Positions 25,623 to 34,470 of a DNA stretch of 64,000 nucleotides are shown one piece after another. The translations under genes were made by a program, and so were the position numbers. Position 1 is the stretch's first letter. Every line of letters begins with the position of its first letter. This DNA is from Paenibacillus cellulosilyticus (lineage in GTDB: Bacteria > Bacillota > Bacilli > Paenibacillales > Paenibacillaceae). The stretch covers positions 59,127-123,126 of the forward strand of contig NZ_QGTQ01000018.1 of the NCBI RefSeq assembly GCF_003182255.1, read 5' to 3'. The notes under the pieces were generated by a model. The model had not been told where the DNA came from, did no database searches, and was given only the letters and a program-made list of their open reading frames with translations.

Positions 25623-26452
25623 TGAGCTTTTCCCGCAAACTGGCGCTTCGTAACTACATCGTTGAAATTGTGCTGCTCATTGCTTGTCTCGGCATTATCA
25701 TACCGCTATTGCTTATGATTTTCGGCTCCTTTATGACAAGCGCTGAAGTGTCCAAATTCCAAATCCGTTTCCCGGACAAATGGATGTTCTCCAACTACGT
25801 GACCGTATTCAAGGAGGGCGGCCTTGCCCGCGCGTTCCTGAACGGTATGGTCATTACCGGCGTATCGGCCATCTTGAACATCTTCACGTCTTCCGCAGCC
25901 GCTTTTATTCTGGCGCGCCGCGAGAGCAAGTTCTCGAGTTTCCTGTACCTGTTCTTCTTCATGGGCCTAATCGCTCCGATGTCCACGATCACAACGATCC
26001 GCGTTGTGCAATGGCTGGGCTTCTACGGCAGCGTAACGAGCGTTATCTTGATTTACGCCTCGTTGAATACGGCGTTTAGTATTTTCCTGTACAGCGGCTT
26101 TATCAAATCCGTACCGAAAGCGCTGGACGAGGTTGCGTTCCTTGAAGGCGCAAGCCTGCTGGGCGTGTTCTTCCGTATCATTACGCCGCTCATCGTTCCG
26201 GTTAACGCAACGGTAGCGATCATGGTATTCATGTCGGTATGGAACGACATCACGATTCCGCTGTACTTCCTTACGGACAGCAAGACATGGACGATGCCGC
26301 TTTCCATCTATAACTTCTACGGCAAATACAGCCGTGACTGGAACCTGATTTTTGCCGACCTCGTCATGACGTCGATTCCGGTCCTCATTCTTTATTTGCT
26401 GGGCCAGAAGTATATCGTCAGCGGCCTCACGGCCGGCGCGGTCAAAGGTTAA
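25622..26452 (+). CDS. Sugar ABC transporter permease (MalG/UgpE type)
   Basis: A 276-residue permease with six predicted helices. The EAA loop reads LDEVAFLEGASLLGVFFRII (about residues 169-188). The N-terminus has IVLLIACLGIIIPLLLMIFGS, and the C-terminal KYIVSGLTAGAVKG is the standard ending of this subunit. Last gene of the three-gene importer; a strong terminator follows 22 bases later. No glycoside hydrolase lies in the unit, so the sugar must be processed by enzymes encoded elsewhere. Confidence 0.95.
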   Translation: MSFSRKLALRNYIVEIVLLIACLGIIIPLLLMIFGSFMTSAEVSKFQIRFPDKWMFSNYVTVFKEGGLARAFLNGMVITGVSAILNIFTSSAAAFILARRESKFSSFLYLFFFMGLIAPMSTITTIRVVQWLGFYGSVTSVILIYASLNTAFSIFLYSGFIKSVPKALDEVAFLEGASLLGVFFRIITPLIVPVNATVAIMVFMSVWNDITIPLYFLTDSKTWTMPLSIYNFYGKYSRDWNLIFADLVMTSIPVLILYLLGQKYIVSGLTAGAVKG

Positions 26453-26474
26453 GCCTGAAGCTGCAGTTGCATGC

Positions 26475-26529
26475 AAAAGAGCCGTCCCGACAAGTCATCG
26501 AAGGTGACTTAAGGGATGGCTCTTTTTTT
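26475..26529 (+). terminator. Rho-independent terminator of the sugar ABC operon
   Basis: AAAGAGCC...GGCTCTTT forms the stem, with inner AAGTCA/TGACTT pairing, followed by TTTTTTTG at 26522-26529. Confidence 0.92.
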
Positions 26530-26561
26530 GTTTCGTTTCATTGCCGCAATAAAGCAAACAA

Positions 26562-26597
26562 GAACCTCTAATCACCTGATGAGGCGATTAGAGGCTC
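26562..26597. terminator. Hairpin at the 3' end of the opp operon
   Basis: GAACCTCTAATC (26562-26573) pairs with GATTAGAGGCTC (26586-26597) with one mismatch. T-rich sequence flanks both ends, so it may act in both directions; for the minus strand it lies 36 bases past the stop of the last opp-cluster gene. Confidence 0.6.
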
Positions 26598-26632
26598 TTC
26601 GTTTTCTTCGTTAGCAGTGTTGCCTATCCTGT

Positions 26633-27085
26633 CTATCGAATTGGTTCGATCCGATACAGATTAGTCAGACCGTCTGCGTCTTTCGTCACTTCCGATACTA
26701 TCCAGCCGTACGACAGCACGGATACGAGACGCTCATATTGCTCTGGCGTCAATGCCGCCGTTACGGACTCTTCGCCTGCTTCGAACGTCAGCTCTGGCTC
26801 AAGACCGTAAGCGACAGCGATCGAGCTGCGAATGCCGCGAAGCGTGTTGTACTTGATGCGATAGCCCTCGATTACTGCACGCTCGAACGTTACAGGCTCA
26901 GCAGTCGCGAATGCGCGAAGCTCTTCATATTTGAACTCGTACATGCTCGTATCGACCGGAAGTTCGCCTTCACGAACGTCCCTCAGCAGTCGTTCATCCG
27001 ACCAGCCCAAGGACCGAAGCGATTCGAGCAGCAGAGCCTCCCATTGCGACAACAATACACGATCCGCACCCATTGCGTTACTCAT
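26633..27085 (-). CDS. Conserved-looking hypothetical protein at the end of the opp operon
   Basis: A 150-residue acidic, soluble protein without signal peptide or membrane segment. It is mostly helical in character (LLSQWEALLLESLRSLGWSD, RAVIEGYRIKYNTLRGIRSS) and ends SYGWIVSEVTKDADGLTNLY. I recognise no domain. AAGGGGG lies before the ATG at 27085, and the gene starts 14 bases after the oppF stop, so it is probably the last gene of the oligopeptide operon. Coding use matches its neighbours. A role in transport or regulation would be guesswork. Confidence 0.75.
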   Translation of the reverse strand: MSNAMGADRVLLSQWEALLLESLRSLGWSDERLLRDVREGELPVDTSMYEFKYEELRAFATAEPVTFERAVIEGYRIKYNTLRGIRSSIAVAYGLEPELTFEAGEESVTAALTPEQYERLVSVLSYGWIVSEVTKDADGLTNLYRIEPIR

Positions 27086-27099
27086 ATGCTAATCCCCCT

Positions 27100-28008
27100 T
27101 TAACCTTCAATTGCAGCCCAGTGACCAGCATGAACCTCTCGCAGCTCAGCCGCAAGCTCCGACTCTGTTGGCTTCCACACAAGTCGCTCAACATTCGCAT
27201 TCGGATCCGGGATAGGGATCGACGACAGCAGCGCCTTCGTATACGGATGAAGCGGATTATCGTACAGCTCATCGCTGTCCGCTACCTCAACGAGCCGTCC
27301 ACGATACATAACCCCGATTCGATCCGAGATATGCCGTACCATCGAAAGGTCATGCGCAATGAACAAATAAGTGAGTCCAAATTCCTGCTGCAAGTCCTCC
27401 AGCATGTTGACGACCTGTGCCTGCACGGACACGTCAAGCGCCGAGATCGGCTCATCGCATACGACGAACTCAGGCCGCACAGACAGCGCGCGTGCAATCG
27501 AGATCCGCTGCCGTTGTCCGCCGCTGAACTCATGAGCATAACGATGAAGATGCTCACGTTTAAGACCCACTCGCTCCAATAGCGCCGCAACAGCCTCGAT
27601 CCGTTCCTCGCCCCGTCCGATGCCATGAATATCCATCGGCTCGCCGATTAGGTCCAGCACCGTCATGCCGGGGTTCAACGACGAATAGGGGTCTTGGAAA
27701 ATCGACTGAATCCGTCTGCGGAACGGCTTCAGCGGCTTTTCGCCCAGCTTCGACAGCGCCTGCCCATCGTAGAGCACCTCGCCGTCTGTATAATCGTAAA
27801 GCCGCAGCAAGCAGCGACCTACCGTTGACTTGCCGCTGCCGGATTCGCCAACGAGGCCAAACGTCTCGCCTTTCCGAATTTGGAAACTTACGCCGTCGAC
27901 CGCTTTAAGCACCTCGGTAGGCCGCCCCCATACGTCTTTGCTCTTCACAAAATGCTTCTTCAAATGCTGGACATCAACCAGAAGCTCTTGTTTCGTCAAA
28001 TGGCTCAT
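27100..28008 (-). CDS. oppF: Oligopeptide ABC transporter ATP-binding protein (OppF type)
   Basis: A 302-residue ATPase subunit. Walker A is GESGSGKST (about residues 54-62), the Q-loop is [10 protein letters not shown], the signature is [15 protein letters not shown], Walker B is [12 protein letters not shown] and the switch His is in [11 protein letters not shown]. The C-terminal extension is short: the Cys-rich segment usual in Opp/Dpp ATPases (seen in the partner OppD) is replaced by [20 protein letters not shown], so this subunit probably lacks a metal site there. The ATG overlaps the oppD stop as ATGA. With OppD it powers import through OppB and OppC. Confidence 0.93.
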   Translation of the reverse strand: MSHLTKQELLVDVQHLKKHFVKSKDVWGRPTEVLKAVDGVSFQIRKGETFGLVGESGSGKSTVGRCLLRLYDYTDGEVLYDGQALSKLGEKPLKPFRRRIQSIFQDPYSSLNPGMTVLDLIGEPMDIHGIGRGEERIEAVAALLERVGLKREHLHRYAHEFSGGQRQRISIARALSVRPEFVVCDEPISALDVSVQAQVVNMLEDLQQEFGLTYLFIAHDLSMVRHISDRIGVMYRGRLVEVADSDELYDNPLHPYTKALLSSIPIPDPNANVERLVWKPTESELAAELREVHAGHWAAIEG

Positions 28009-28985
28009 TGCGTCTTCGCCTCCTTATCCGCGAGCCAGCACATAGACGTATGTCCCTGGCTAAGCGTATAGACCGGCGGCAGCGAAGCGCATTTGCTCAT
28101 CGCATGCGGACAACGCGCCATGAACGGGCAGCCTGGCGGCGGATTAAGCAGATCAGGCGGCGTTCCTTCGATTGGCACAAGCCGCTCACGTTCGCCACCC
28201 CGCTTCGGAACAGAACGCAGCAGCCCTTGCGTGTACGGATGCTGCGACCGATAGAAGATATCCTCTACCGATCCGGATTCCATCATCATTCCGCCGTACA
28301 TAACGATGACGCGCGTGCATACTTGCGCCACGACGCCTAGGTCATGGGTAATAAGTGCAATTGCTGTATCGGAATTATTTTTTAGCTCTTTCAGCAAGTC
28401 GAGGATTTGTGCTTGAATCGTTACGTCAAGTGCCGTTGTCGGCTCGTCTGCAATAAGCAGACCTGGCTTGCAGGACAACGCCATCGCAATCATGACACGC
28501 TGGCGCATCCCGCCGCTGAATTCATGTGGATATTGATTCAATCGGCGCTCCGGCTCTGTAATGCCGACTTGGCGCAGCAGCTCGATAGACTCTCGCTTCG
28601 CTTCTTCTTTACTTAGGTTGCGATGACGACGTAAAATCTCCATCATTTGCGAGCCGATCCGTTTCACCGGGTTCATCGCTGTCATCGGATCTTGAAATAC
28701 CATTGCAATCTCGTTGCCGCGAAGCTTCCGCCATTCCTTCTCCGTCAGCTCCGTCAACTGCTTGCCCCGATACTCTATTCGACCGCTAATGATCTCGCCA
28801 GGCGGCTCGATAAGCGCCATAATCGCCTTAGCCGTCACGCTCTTCCCGCTTCCGGATTCGCCGACGATACCCAGCGTCTCGCCCGCATCAATATGCAGGC
28901 TGACACCACGCACCGCTTGGTTGTCCCCATCGCGGGTATGGAACGATACTTGTAATTGTTCAACTGTCAGCAGCCGTTCCGCCAT
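28005..28985 (-). CDS. oppD: Oligopeptide ABC transporter ATP-binding protein (OppD type)
   Basis: A 326-residue ATPase subunit with Walker [11 protein letters not shown]-loop [11 protein letters not shown], signature [15 protein letters not shown], Walker [13 protein letters not shown] and the switch His in [11 protein letters not shown]. The C-terminus has the Cys-rich segment [14 protein letters not shown], thought to bind an iron-sulfur cluster or zinc in this family. The ATG at 28985 is preceded by AAGGAG; a longer reading to 29015 lacks support. Coupled to oppF by a 4-base overlap. Confidence 0.94.
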   Translation of the reverse strand: MAERLLTVEQLQVSFHTRDGDNQAVRGVSLHIDAGETLGIVGESGSGKSVTAKAIMALIEPPGEIISGRIEYRGKQLTELTEKEWRKLRGNEIAMVFQDPMTAMNPVKRIGSQMMEILRRHRNLSKEEAKRESIELLRQVGITEPERRLNQYPHEFSGGMRQRVMIAMALSCKPGLLIADEPTTALDVTIQAQILDLLKELKNNSDTAIALITHDLGVVAQVCTRVIVMYGGMMMESGSVEDIFYRSQHPYTQGLLRSVPKRGGERERLVPIEGTPPDLLNPPPGCPFMARCPHAMSKCASLPPVYTLSQGHTSMCWLADKEAKTQ

Positions 28986-29029
28986 TGATGCTCCACTCCT
29001 TCTTGCCTTTATCACAAGTCCTATACGGA

Positions 29030-29875
29030 TTAACGTTTCGTCAGTCTTGGCTCCAGCCCCACGCGCAGCAGATCGCCAAGTACATTAAAGCTGAGCACGG
29101 TGAGCAGAATGAGGAGCCCCGGGAATATCGCCAAATACGGTGCCTGCGCAATAAAGCCCTGCGCATTGTTCAGCATACTGCCCCATGTTGCGTTCGGCGG
29201 TTGGACACCGAAGCCGAGGAAGCTAAGCGACGACTCCATCATAATGGCCGATGCGACGTTATTCGTTGCCCCTACAATAATGACTGGAACTAAGTTCGGT
29301 ACGATATGTTTCCAAATCATGCCCCATGCACTCTGTCCCGATGCCTTCGCATACAGTACATATTCCCGTTCCTTCAATGACATCGTCTCAGCCCGAACAA
29401 CACGTGCAATGTTCATCCACATGAGGCAGGCGATAATGATGATGATATTGCCAACACTCGGCTTCAGGTAGACGCTGAGCAGCAGCAGCACAAGGAACGA
29501 CGGAATCGATAAGAAAATTTCAAGTACGCGCATGAGCAGATTGTCCAGGCGCCCACCGAAGTAGCCGCTGATGACGCCGATACATGCACCAATGCCTGTC
29601 GCCAGAATCATCGATGCGAAGCCGACCAAGAGCGAAACGCGCCCGCCGTACAGTGCTCTCGCGAAGTAATCACGGCCATAATCGTCTGTTCCGAACCAAT
29701 GCGATGCACTTGGAGACTGCAGCCGCTCTGCCACATTCATAACGTTAGGATCGTTTGGCGCAAGGAAAGCGAATACAGCACCAAGCGTAAATAGGCTCAG
29801 AAGGATGACCGCGGCAACGCCCAGCTTGCTGCTTCCTAGCTCGCGTTTCAGATTTCGCCATTTGCTGCGATTCAT
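29030..29875 (-). CDS. oppC: Oligopeptide ABC transporter permease (OppC type)
   Basis: A 281-residue permease with an N-terminal helix (KLGVAAVILLSLFTLGAVFA) and the periplasmic family motif HWFGTDDYGRDYFARALYGG. The EAA loop is REYVLYAKASGQSAWGMIWK, and GATNNVASAIMMESSLSFLG is the conserved C-terminal region. It forms the channel with OppB. It starts four bases after the oppB stop and is followed 44 bases later by oppD. The transported substrate may be peptides, nickel or sugars; see oppA. Confidence 0.94.
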   Translation of the reverse strand: MNRSKWRNLKRELGSSKLGVAAVILLSLFTLGAVFAFLAPNDPNVMNVAERLQSPSASHWFGTDDYGRDYFARALYGGRVSLLVGFASMILATGIGACIGVISGYFGGRLDNLLMRVLEIFLSIPSFLVLLLLSVYLKPSVGNIIIIIACLMWMNIARVVRAETMSLKEREYVLYAKASGQSAWGMIWKHIVPNLVPVIIVGATNNVASAIMMESSLSFLGFGVQPPNATWGSMLNNAQGFIAQAPYLAIFPGLLILLTVLSFNVLGDLLRVGLEPRLTKR

Positions 29876-29879
29876 ATCG

Positions 29880-30830
29880 TCACCTCATCGTTTTAATGCG
29901 CGGATCCGCGAAGCCGTACAATATATCCGCCAGCAGATTACCCAGTATTAGTAGAACAGACGAGAACAGTGTAATGCCCATCAGAACGGGATAATCCATC
30001 CCGCGGACTGCTGTCATTCCAAGCGAGCCAATGCCCGGCCAAGTGAACACCGTCTCCGTCACGATGGCGCCTGTCACCAGGTCACCCATCGACATGCCGA
30101 GCAGCGTAATGATCGGAAGCAGCACATGCTTCATCACATGGCGGAACAGAATCGTATAACGGCTCGAACCAAACGCTTTTTGAATAAGAACATATTCTTC
30201 CTTTAATTGACCGATCGTACTCGATCGAATGTAACGGACATAAACCGCCAGAAACCCGAATGCTAACACTGTGCAGGGCAGAATGCCATGCTTCAGCACA
30301 TCAGCAGCCGACTGTACGCCAATCGTTCGCATACCCATGCTTGGCAGCCAATGCATCTTGATCGCAAAGAAATAAATAAGAAGAATGGCCAGCCAAAACA
30401 ACGGCACCGAAATCCCGACATATGTAATCAGGTTGATGAGCTTGTCCGGCCAACGATTCCGGTTTGCGCCCGCAACCAGACCGAGTGGAATCGCAATCAT
30501 GACAGCGAGTCCGATTGCGCAAGCCATCAAGCCTGCCGTAGCCGGCAGACGATCTAGGATTTGGTCAAGCACCGGTTGATGGTTGATGAGCGAGTAGCCG
30601 AGATTGCCAGACAGCAGCTGCTTGAGCCATTGCACATACTGGACATAAGCAGGCTGATCCAGACCGAGATTATGACGAATCCGCTCGATATCCTCTGCAT
30701 GCATATTCGGTGTAACGAACGACATGACAGGGTCACCCGGCGCAAGCTTGATCATGGCGAAACAGACGATCGACACAAAGAACAGCATCGGAATCGTTTG
30801 TGCCAGTCGCTTGACAATTAGTTGTCTCAT
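29880..30830 (-). CDS. oppB: Oligopeptide ABC transporter permease (OppB type)
   Basis: A 316-residue permease starting MRQLIVKRLAQTIPMLFFVS, the standard OppB/DppB N-terminus, with RHNLGLDQPAYVQYVQWLKQ in the external loop and the EAA-type loop EEYVLIQKAFGSSRYTILFR. The C-terminus carries TETVFTWPGIGSLGMTAVRG and MGITLFSSVLLILGNLLADI. The ATG at 30830 has AGGGGA upstream; the longer reading to 30854 has no better site. A stem-loop terminator lies between oppA and this gene, so its expression may be a fraction of that of oppA. Confidence 0.94.
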   Translation of the reverse strand: MRQLIVKRLAQTIPMLFFVSIVCFAMIKLAPGDPVMSFVTPNMHAEDIERIRHNLGLDQPAYVQYVQWLKQLLSGNLGYSLINHQPVLDQILDRLPATAGLMACAIGLAVMIAIPLGLVAGANRNRWPDKLINLITYVGISVPLFWLAILLIYFFAIKMHWLPSMGMRTIGVQSAADVLKHGILPCTVLAFGFLAVYVRYIRSSTIGQLKEEYVLIQKAFGSSRYTILFRHVMKHVLLPIITLLGMSMGDLVTGAIVTETVFTWPGIGSLGMTAVRGMDYPVLMGITLFSSVLLILGNLLADILYGFADPRIKTMR

Positions 30831-30856
30831 TCGCTTCTTCCCCTGCCTCTTCATTG

Positions 30857-30906
30857 AAAAAAAACAAGCTGGCCACCAGCTTATCGCCGATCAGCCAGCT
30901 TATTTT
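30857..30906 (-). terminator. Intra-operon terminator between oppA and oppB
   Basis: On the minus strand AAGCTGGC (30894-30901) pairs with GCCAGCTT (30866-30873), followed by eight T (30857-30864). It should end most transcripts after oppA while allowing some read-through into oppBCDF. Confidence 0.85.
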
Positions 30907-30939
30907 TCTCGTTTAGATACGTGTTCAAAAAGATGTTAT

Positions 30940-32547
30940 TTATTTCATGTAGAGTTTCGACAAATCTTCAAAGATAACGACCGGTTTCAGTACGGCTTCA
31001 TCAATGCCGCCGAAACGCTTATCAACCGCTACAATTGTTTTCGTGTAGGCAATCGGATAAATCGCCGCATCTTCCGCAACCAGCTTCTGCGCTTCCGTAT
31101 ACAGCTCGCCGCGCTTCGTCGCGTCTGATTCGCCCGCGCCCTTCTGGAACAGCTCGTCCACTTGCTTATTCGAGTAGTGCGAGTAGTTAGACGAGTTGTC
31201 CGTTGTGAACAGAATCGAGTAAGCGTCCGGGTCGAAGCCCATGATGTAGCCCGCTACAGATAGATCGAAGTCTGTTGCGTTACTGCTGTATACTTTGCTG
31301 TTGAGCGCTGAAGCATCGATGCTTTGCACTTCAACGGTCACGCCGATATCTTTCAGCTTCTGCTGGACGTACAGCGCAATCGCTTCTTGCGTCTTGTCAC
31401 CGCTCTTCACAACGAAGCGCAGCTTCAAGTTCGTTACGCCAGCTTGCTGCAGCAGCTCTTTCGCTTTGGCTGGATCATTATCGAATGTAGCAACATCATT
31501 CGTATGGAACAGCGTGTCCGGCGTCAAGAACGAATGTGCAGCATCTGCATACTCGCTCGACAGATAAGCTGCCGTAATCAGTTCATCGCGGTTCAGTGCG
31601 TAGCCAAGCGCTTGACGCACTTCTTTCTTATTCAGTACGCCGAGGTCACTGTTCTCGTTAATGAGGATGTAAGACAGACGGCCTTCGCTGTAAGGCATCA
31701 GATCGTAGTTGCCTGTTCCTTCAATCGTTGGCGCGTCCTGCGGCGATACATAGTTAATGTTCAGTTCGCCGTTCTGCAGAGCAAGGTTCGCTGCGTTCGT
31801 ATCTTTCGCGATGCGGTACGTGACCGTATCCAGATGCGGCTTGCCGCCAAAATAGTTATCGAAGCGCTCAAGCGTCACGTATTCGCCCGTTTTGTACTCT
31901 TTAAATTTGAACGGACCCGAGCCGACCGGCGTGTTGTTCTTCGTGCTTTTCTCAATATCCGCTTCATTCTCGAAAATATGCTTCGGAATCGGCGTCAGCT
32001 GCACGAGCGTTGCTTCGAATGCAGGCGCTGCCTGAGGCATTTTGAACGCAACCGTCAGATCGTCGACTTTGCTCACTTCAATCGGCTTGCCGCCGATGAT
32101 CAAGTTGCCGCGGAACATGCTGTTCTGCTTCTCGTCGAGAATGCTGTTGATCGTGAACACAACGTCATCCGCCGTCAGCGGCTGTCCGTCATGCCAAGTC
32201 AAACCACTCTTCAGCTTCAGCGTATACGTCATGCTGTCTTCCGACGCTGTGAGGCTGTCTGCCAGATAGTAAGTTATCTTGCCGTTATTCACTTGGAACA
32301 GTGGGGCATATAACGATTGGTCAATCGTCAAGCTGACGCGGTCGCCAGCATAGTTCGGGTTCAAAATAACGGGATCCGCGCCGACGCCAATAATCAGATT
32401 GCCGCCGTCCTTCGGTGCGGACGTTTCCGTCTGCTGCCCGCTGTTGTCGCTAGGCGTCGTTTTGTCCGAACTGCTGCCGCATGCTGTAATCAATGCAGTG
32501 AGCAGCACAAAAATAATTGCTGTGGACCATTTCTTGCTCATTTCCAT
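30940..32547 (-). CDS. oppA: Oligopeptide-binding lipoprotein (SBP family 5)
   Basis: A 535-residue extracellular binding protein. The signal peptide IIFVLLTALITACGSSSDKT ends in the lipobox ITAC. The family 5 signature lies in LKSGLTWHDGQPLTADDVVF, with SLYAPLFQVNNGKITYYLAD before and VGSGPFKFKEYKTGEYVTLE after. It delivers its ligand to OppBCDF. ATGs at 32547 and 32541 are both plausible behind GAGGGG. Family 5 proteins bind peptides most often, but also nickel or oligosaccharides; nothing here decides. The proximity of urease 18 kb away is not evidence for nickel. Confidence 0.94.
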   Translation of the reverse strand: MEMSKKWSTAIIFVLLTALITACGSSSDKTTPSDNSGQQTETSAPKDGGNLIIGVGADPVILNPNYAGDRVSLTIDQSLYAPLFQVNNGKITYYLADSLTASEDSMTYTLKLKSGLTWHDGQPLTADDVVFTINSILDEKQNSMFRGNLIIGGKPIEVSKVDDLTVAFKMPQAAPAFEATLVQLTPIPKHIFENEADIEKSTKNNTPVGSGPFKFKEYKTGEYVTLERFDNYFGGKPHLDTVTYRIAKDTNAANLALQNGELNINYVSPQDAPTIEGTGNYDLMPYSEGRLSYILINENSDLGVLNKKEVRQALGYALNRDELITAAYLSSEYADAAHSFLTPDTLFHTNDVATFDNDPAKAKELLQQAGVTNLKLRFVVKSGDKTQEAIALYVQQKLKDIGVTVEVQSIDASALNSKVYSSNATDFDLSVAGYIMGFDPDAYSILFTTDNSSNYSHYSNKQVDELFQKGAGESDATKRGELYTEAQKLVAEDAAIYPIAYTKTIVAVDKRFGGIDEAVLKPVVIFEDLSKLYMK

Positions 32548-32586
32548 TCATCCCCTCAGTCTATCTTGCTGCCATTGTTTTTGTAT

Positions 32587-32614
32587 TGTATATCGGGTTA
32601 GTCGGTATTATCAA
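32587..32614 (-). promoter_or_regulatory. Candidate sigma-A promoter of the opp operon
   Basis: On the minus strand TTGATA (32609-32614) is separated by 16 bases from TATACA (32587-32592), about 40 bases before the oppA start. Good match to the consensus; not tested. Confidence 0.5.
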
Positions 32615-32659
32615 ATTGTAAAATGTTCCAAACGAAATTGCAGCGTCTTATCGGACAAG

Positions 32660-32694
32660 AAAAGCCCCAAGCGATCAACCATCGCTTGAGGCTT
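32660..32694 (-). terminator. Hairpin terminator after the dehydrogenase gene
   Basis: AAGCCTCAAGCGAT pairs with ATCGCTTGGGGCTT on the minus strand, followed by TTTTCTTG. It separates the dehydrogenase gene from oppA. Confidence 0.75.
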
Positions 32695-32716
32695 ATCATT
32701 CCCATAATTTAGACCG

Positions 32717-33613
32717 TTACTCACCTGCAATAATTCGGTATAACGCCTGCGTTCCGTCATTGTCGCCGCCATGTTCGATGAGTTGTTCATAGAGGGACTG
32801 CGCTAGCTTTAATCCTGGAAGCTCTAGTCCCATCTCAGCAGCAGAGTCCAGTGCAATTCGAATATCTTTCACAAAATGCTTCACATAAAAACCTGGCGCA
32901 AAGTCTCCTGCAATCATGCGAGGTGCTAGATTGGACAGCGACCAGCTTCCGGCAGCACCAGAACTGATGCTCTTCAGCACCTGCGTCTGATCGAGTCCAG
33001 CCGCCTTCGCATAGGCGAGCGCTTCGCTTACGCCAATCATGTTAGAAGCAATCGTAATCTGATTGCACATCTTGGTGTATTGTCCTGCGCCTGCCGAACC
33101 TTGGTGGACGACGTTCGTTCCCATGATGTCCAGCAGCGGCTTTACCGCTTCGAACGCCTGCGTATCGCCGCCAACCATAATCGACAGCTTCGCTTCCCTC
33201 GCGCCAACATCTCCGCCAGAGACGGGTGCGTCCAGCGCATGCAGTCCTTTGCTCGCCGCTTCTTGCGAGATCCGCTTCGCGAGCGCCGGACTTGATGTTG
33301 TCATATCAAGGAAGTAAGCGCCGTCACGCGCATTGTTCAGCAGCCCGTCGGCCCCGAAATAAATTTGCTCCACATCGCTTGGATATCCGAGCATCGTGAT
33401 GACCACATCCGCGTGCTTCGCAACATCCTTCGGCTGATCATGCCATACCGCCCCTTGCTGCAGCAGTCCTTCTGCCCGCGCTTTCGTGCGATTGTAGACA
33501 TGAACCTCATAGCCGTTCTTCCTGAGATGTCCCGCCATGCTGGCACCCATTATGCCTGTCCCAATAAACCCGATGACTGTACTTGATGCACCTGCCTGCG
33601 TGTTACCCGCCAT
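32717..33613 (-). CDS. 3-hydroxyisobutyrate dehydrogenase-like NAD(P)-dependent oxidoreductase
   Basis: A 298-residue beta-hydroxyacid dehydrogenase. The N-terminal Rossmann motif GFIGTGIMGASMAGHLRKNG (about residues 15-34) binds the dinucleotide, with Asn/Arg/Thr after the second strand (VYNRTKAR) favouring NADP. The substrate motif DAPVSGGDVGA and the catalytic Lys in GAGQYTKMCNQ are present. Candidate reactions are on 3-hydroxyisobutyrate, tartronate semialdehyde or related short acids; the sequence cannot choose. The ATG at 33613 is preceded by AAGGTGG; a GTG at 33628 is possible. Monocistronic by its terminator and its 31-base distance to the hydrolase gene. Confidence 0.9.
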   Translation of the reverse strand: MAGNTQAGASSTVIGFIGTGIMGASMAGHLRKNGYEVHVYNRTKARAEGLLQQGAVWHDQPKDVAKHADVVITMLGYPSDVEQIYFGADGLLNNARDGAYFLDMTTSSPALAKRISQEAASKGLHALDAPVSGGDVGAREAKLSIMVGGDTQAFEAVKPLLDIMGTNVVHQGSAGAGQYTKMCNQITIASNMIGVSEALAYAKAAGLDQTQVLKSISSGAAGSWSLSNLAPRMIAGDFAPGFYVKHFVKDIRIALDSAAEMGLELPGLKLAQSLYEQLIEHGGDNDGTQALYRIIAGE

Positions 33614-33644
33614 CTTTGTTCGTTCCACCTTTCGACCGTACCGA

Positions 33645-34298
33645 TTATTTCACGAAAACATGGCCGCCAATCGTCGCCGTCTTCGTAAGCGATTGGAACC
33701 ATTCACTATCCGCTGGGGCACTGTTGAAGTACAATCCGCCGTTGGACGGGTCGATCCCCTTCGCAGCTTGAATAGCTGCACTGAATGCCTCCGCATTCGG
33801 CAGTTTCCAGTATTGGCCATTGGCCACCGTTGTAAAAGCGCCTGGTGCGAAAATGACCTTCTCGATCGTATCCGGGAAGTTCGGTGAATCGATGCGGTTA
33901 AGAACAACGGCCGCAACGGCAATCTGCCCTTTGAACGGCTCACCGCCTGCTTCTGAGTATACCACACGCGCTAGCCTGCCGAGATCCGGACGGCTTACCG
34001 TTACTTTATGTAGAGCATGCAGCGTCGTCGGACCTGCGGTTCCGTTCTGGACGATGGCTGCATTTTTCTGAAAACGCATAACCGCTTTCTTCGTTCCTGC
34101 TCCGAACTTGCCGTCGGCAGCAGATGTTAAATAACCGAGCATTCGCAGTCGTTCCTGCAAATCGACGACCTGGTCGCCTGTGCTTCCGACCGACAGCGCG
34201 ACATAGCTCGTTGCAGCACTCGCCTTCTGCTGCTGCGGCAATAATAAAGATCCAATCATGACTCCGATCAACAGCCATCCATACTTTGTTTTAAACAC
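33645..34298 (-). CDS. sleB: SleB-like spore cortex-lytic / cell wall hydrolase
   Basis: A secreted protein of about 217 residues. The signal peptide (YGWLLIGVMIGSLLLPQQQK then ASA) is followed by a peptidoglycan-binding repeat (LSVGSTGDQVVDLQERLRML and FGAGTKKAVMRFQKN) and a SleB-type hydrolase domain (LARVVYSEAGGEPFKGQIAV, AAVVLNRIDSPNFPDTIEKV, DPSNGGLYFNSAPADSEWF). The Glu in YSEAGGEP is the expected catalytic residue of this lytic transglycosylase fold. In spores the family degrades muramic-lactam cortex at germination; it could instead be a vegetative CwlJ/SleB relative. Starts are GTG at 34298 or TTG at 34304, both served by GGAGGG; the much longer frame upstream lacks a site. Confidence 0.82.
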   Translation of the reverse strand: MFKTKYGWLLIGVMIGSLLLPQQQKASAATSYVALSVGSTGDQVVDLQERLRMLGYLTSAADGKFGAGTKKAVMRFQKNAAIVQNGTAGPTTLHALHKVTVSRPDLGRLARVVYSEAGGEPFKGQIAVAAVVLNRIDSPNFPDTIEKVIFAPGAFTTVANGQYWKLPNAEAFSAAIQAAKGIDPSNGGLYFNSAPADSEWFQSLTKTATIGGHVFVK

Positions 34299-34470
34299 GT
34301 ACAATAATCCCTCCAAGAAGTTTAAGTGCAATGATGATGGGCAGGTGTCTAACACAAATAATGTAAACAGTCTCACGTCGAACATTGTAACATCATTCAC
34401 TGGATTACCAACGTTTTCATAGAAAATTCTAATGAATCTCATGCTCACCGAAACCGGTACAACCGCCCGT

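Noticed and set aside
31324..32313. A 329-codon open frame antisense to oppA
   Set aside because: Arg/His/Val-rich shadow frame with no domain; oppA on the other strand is certain.
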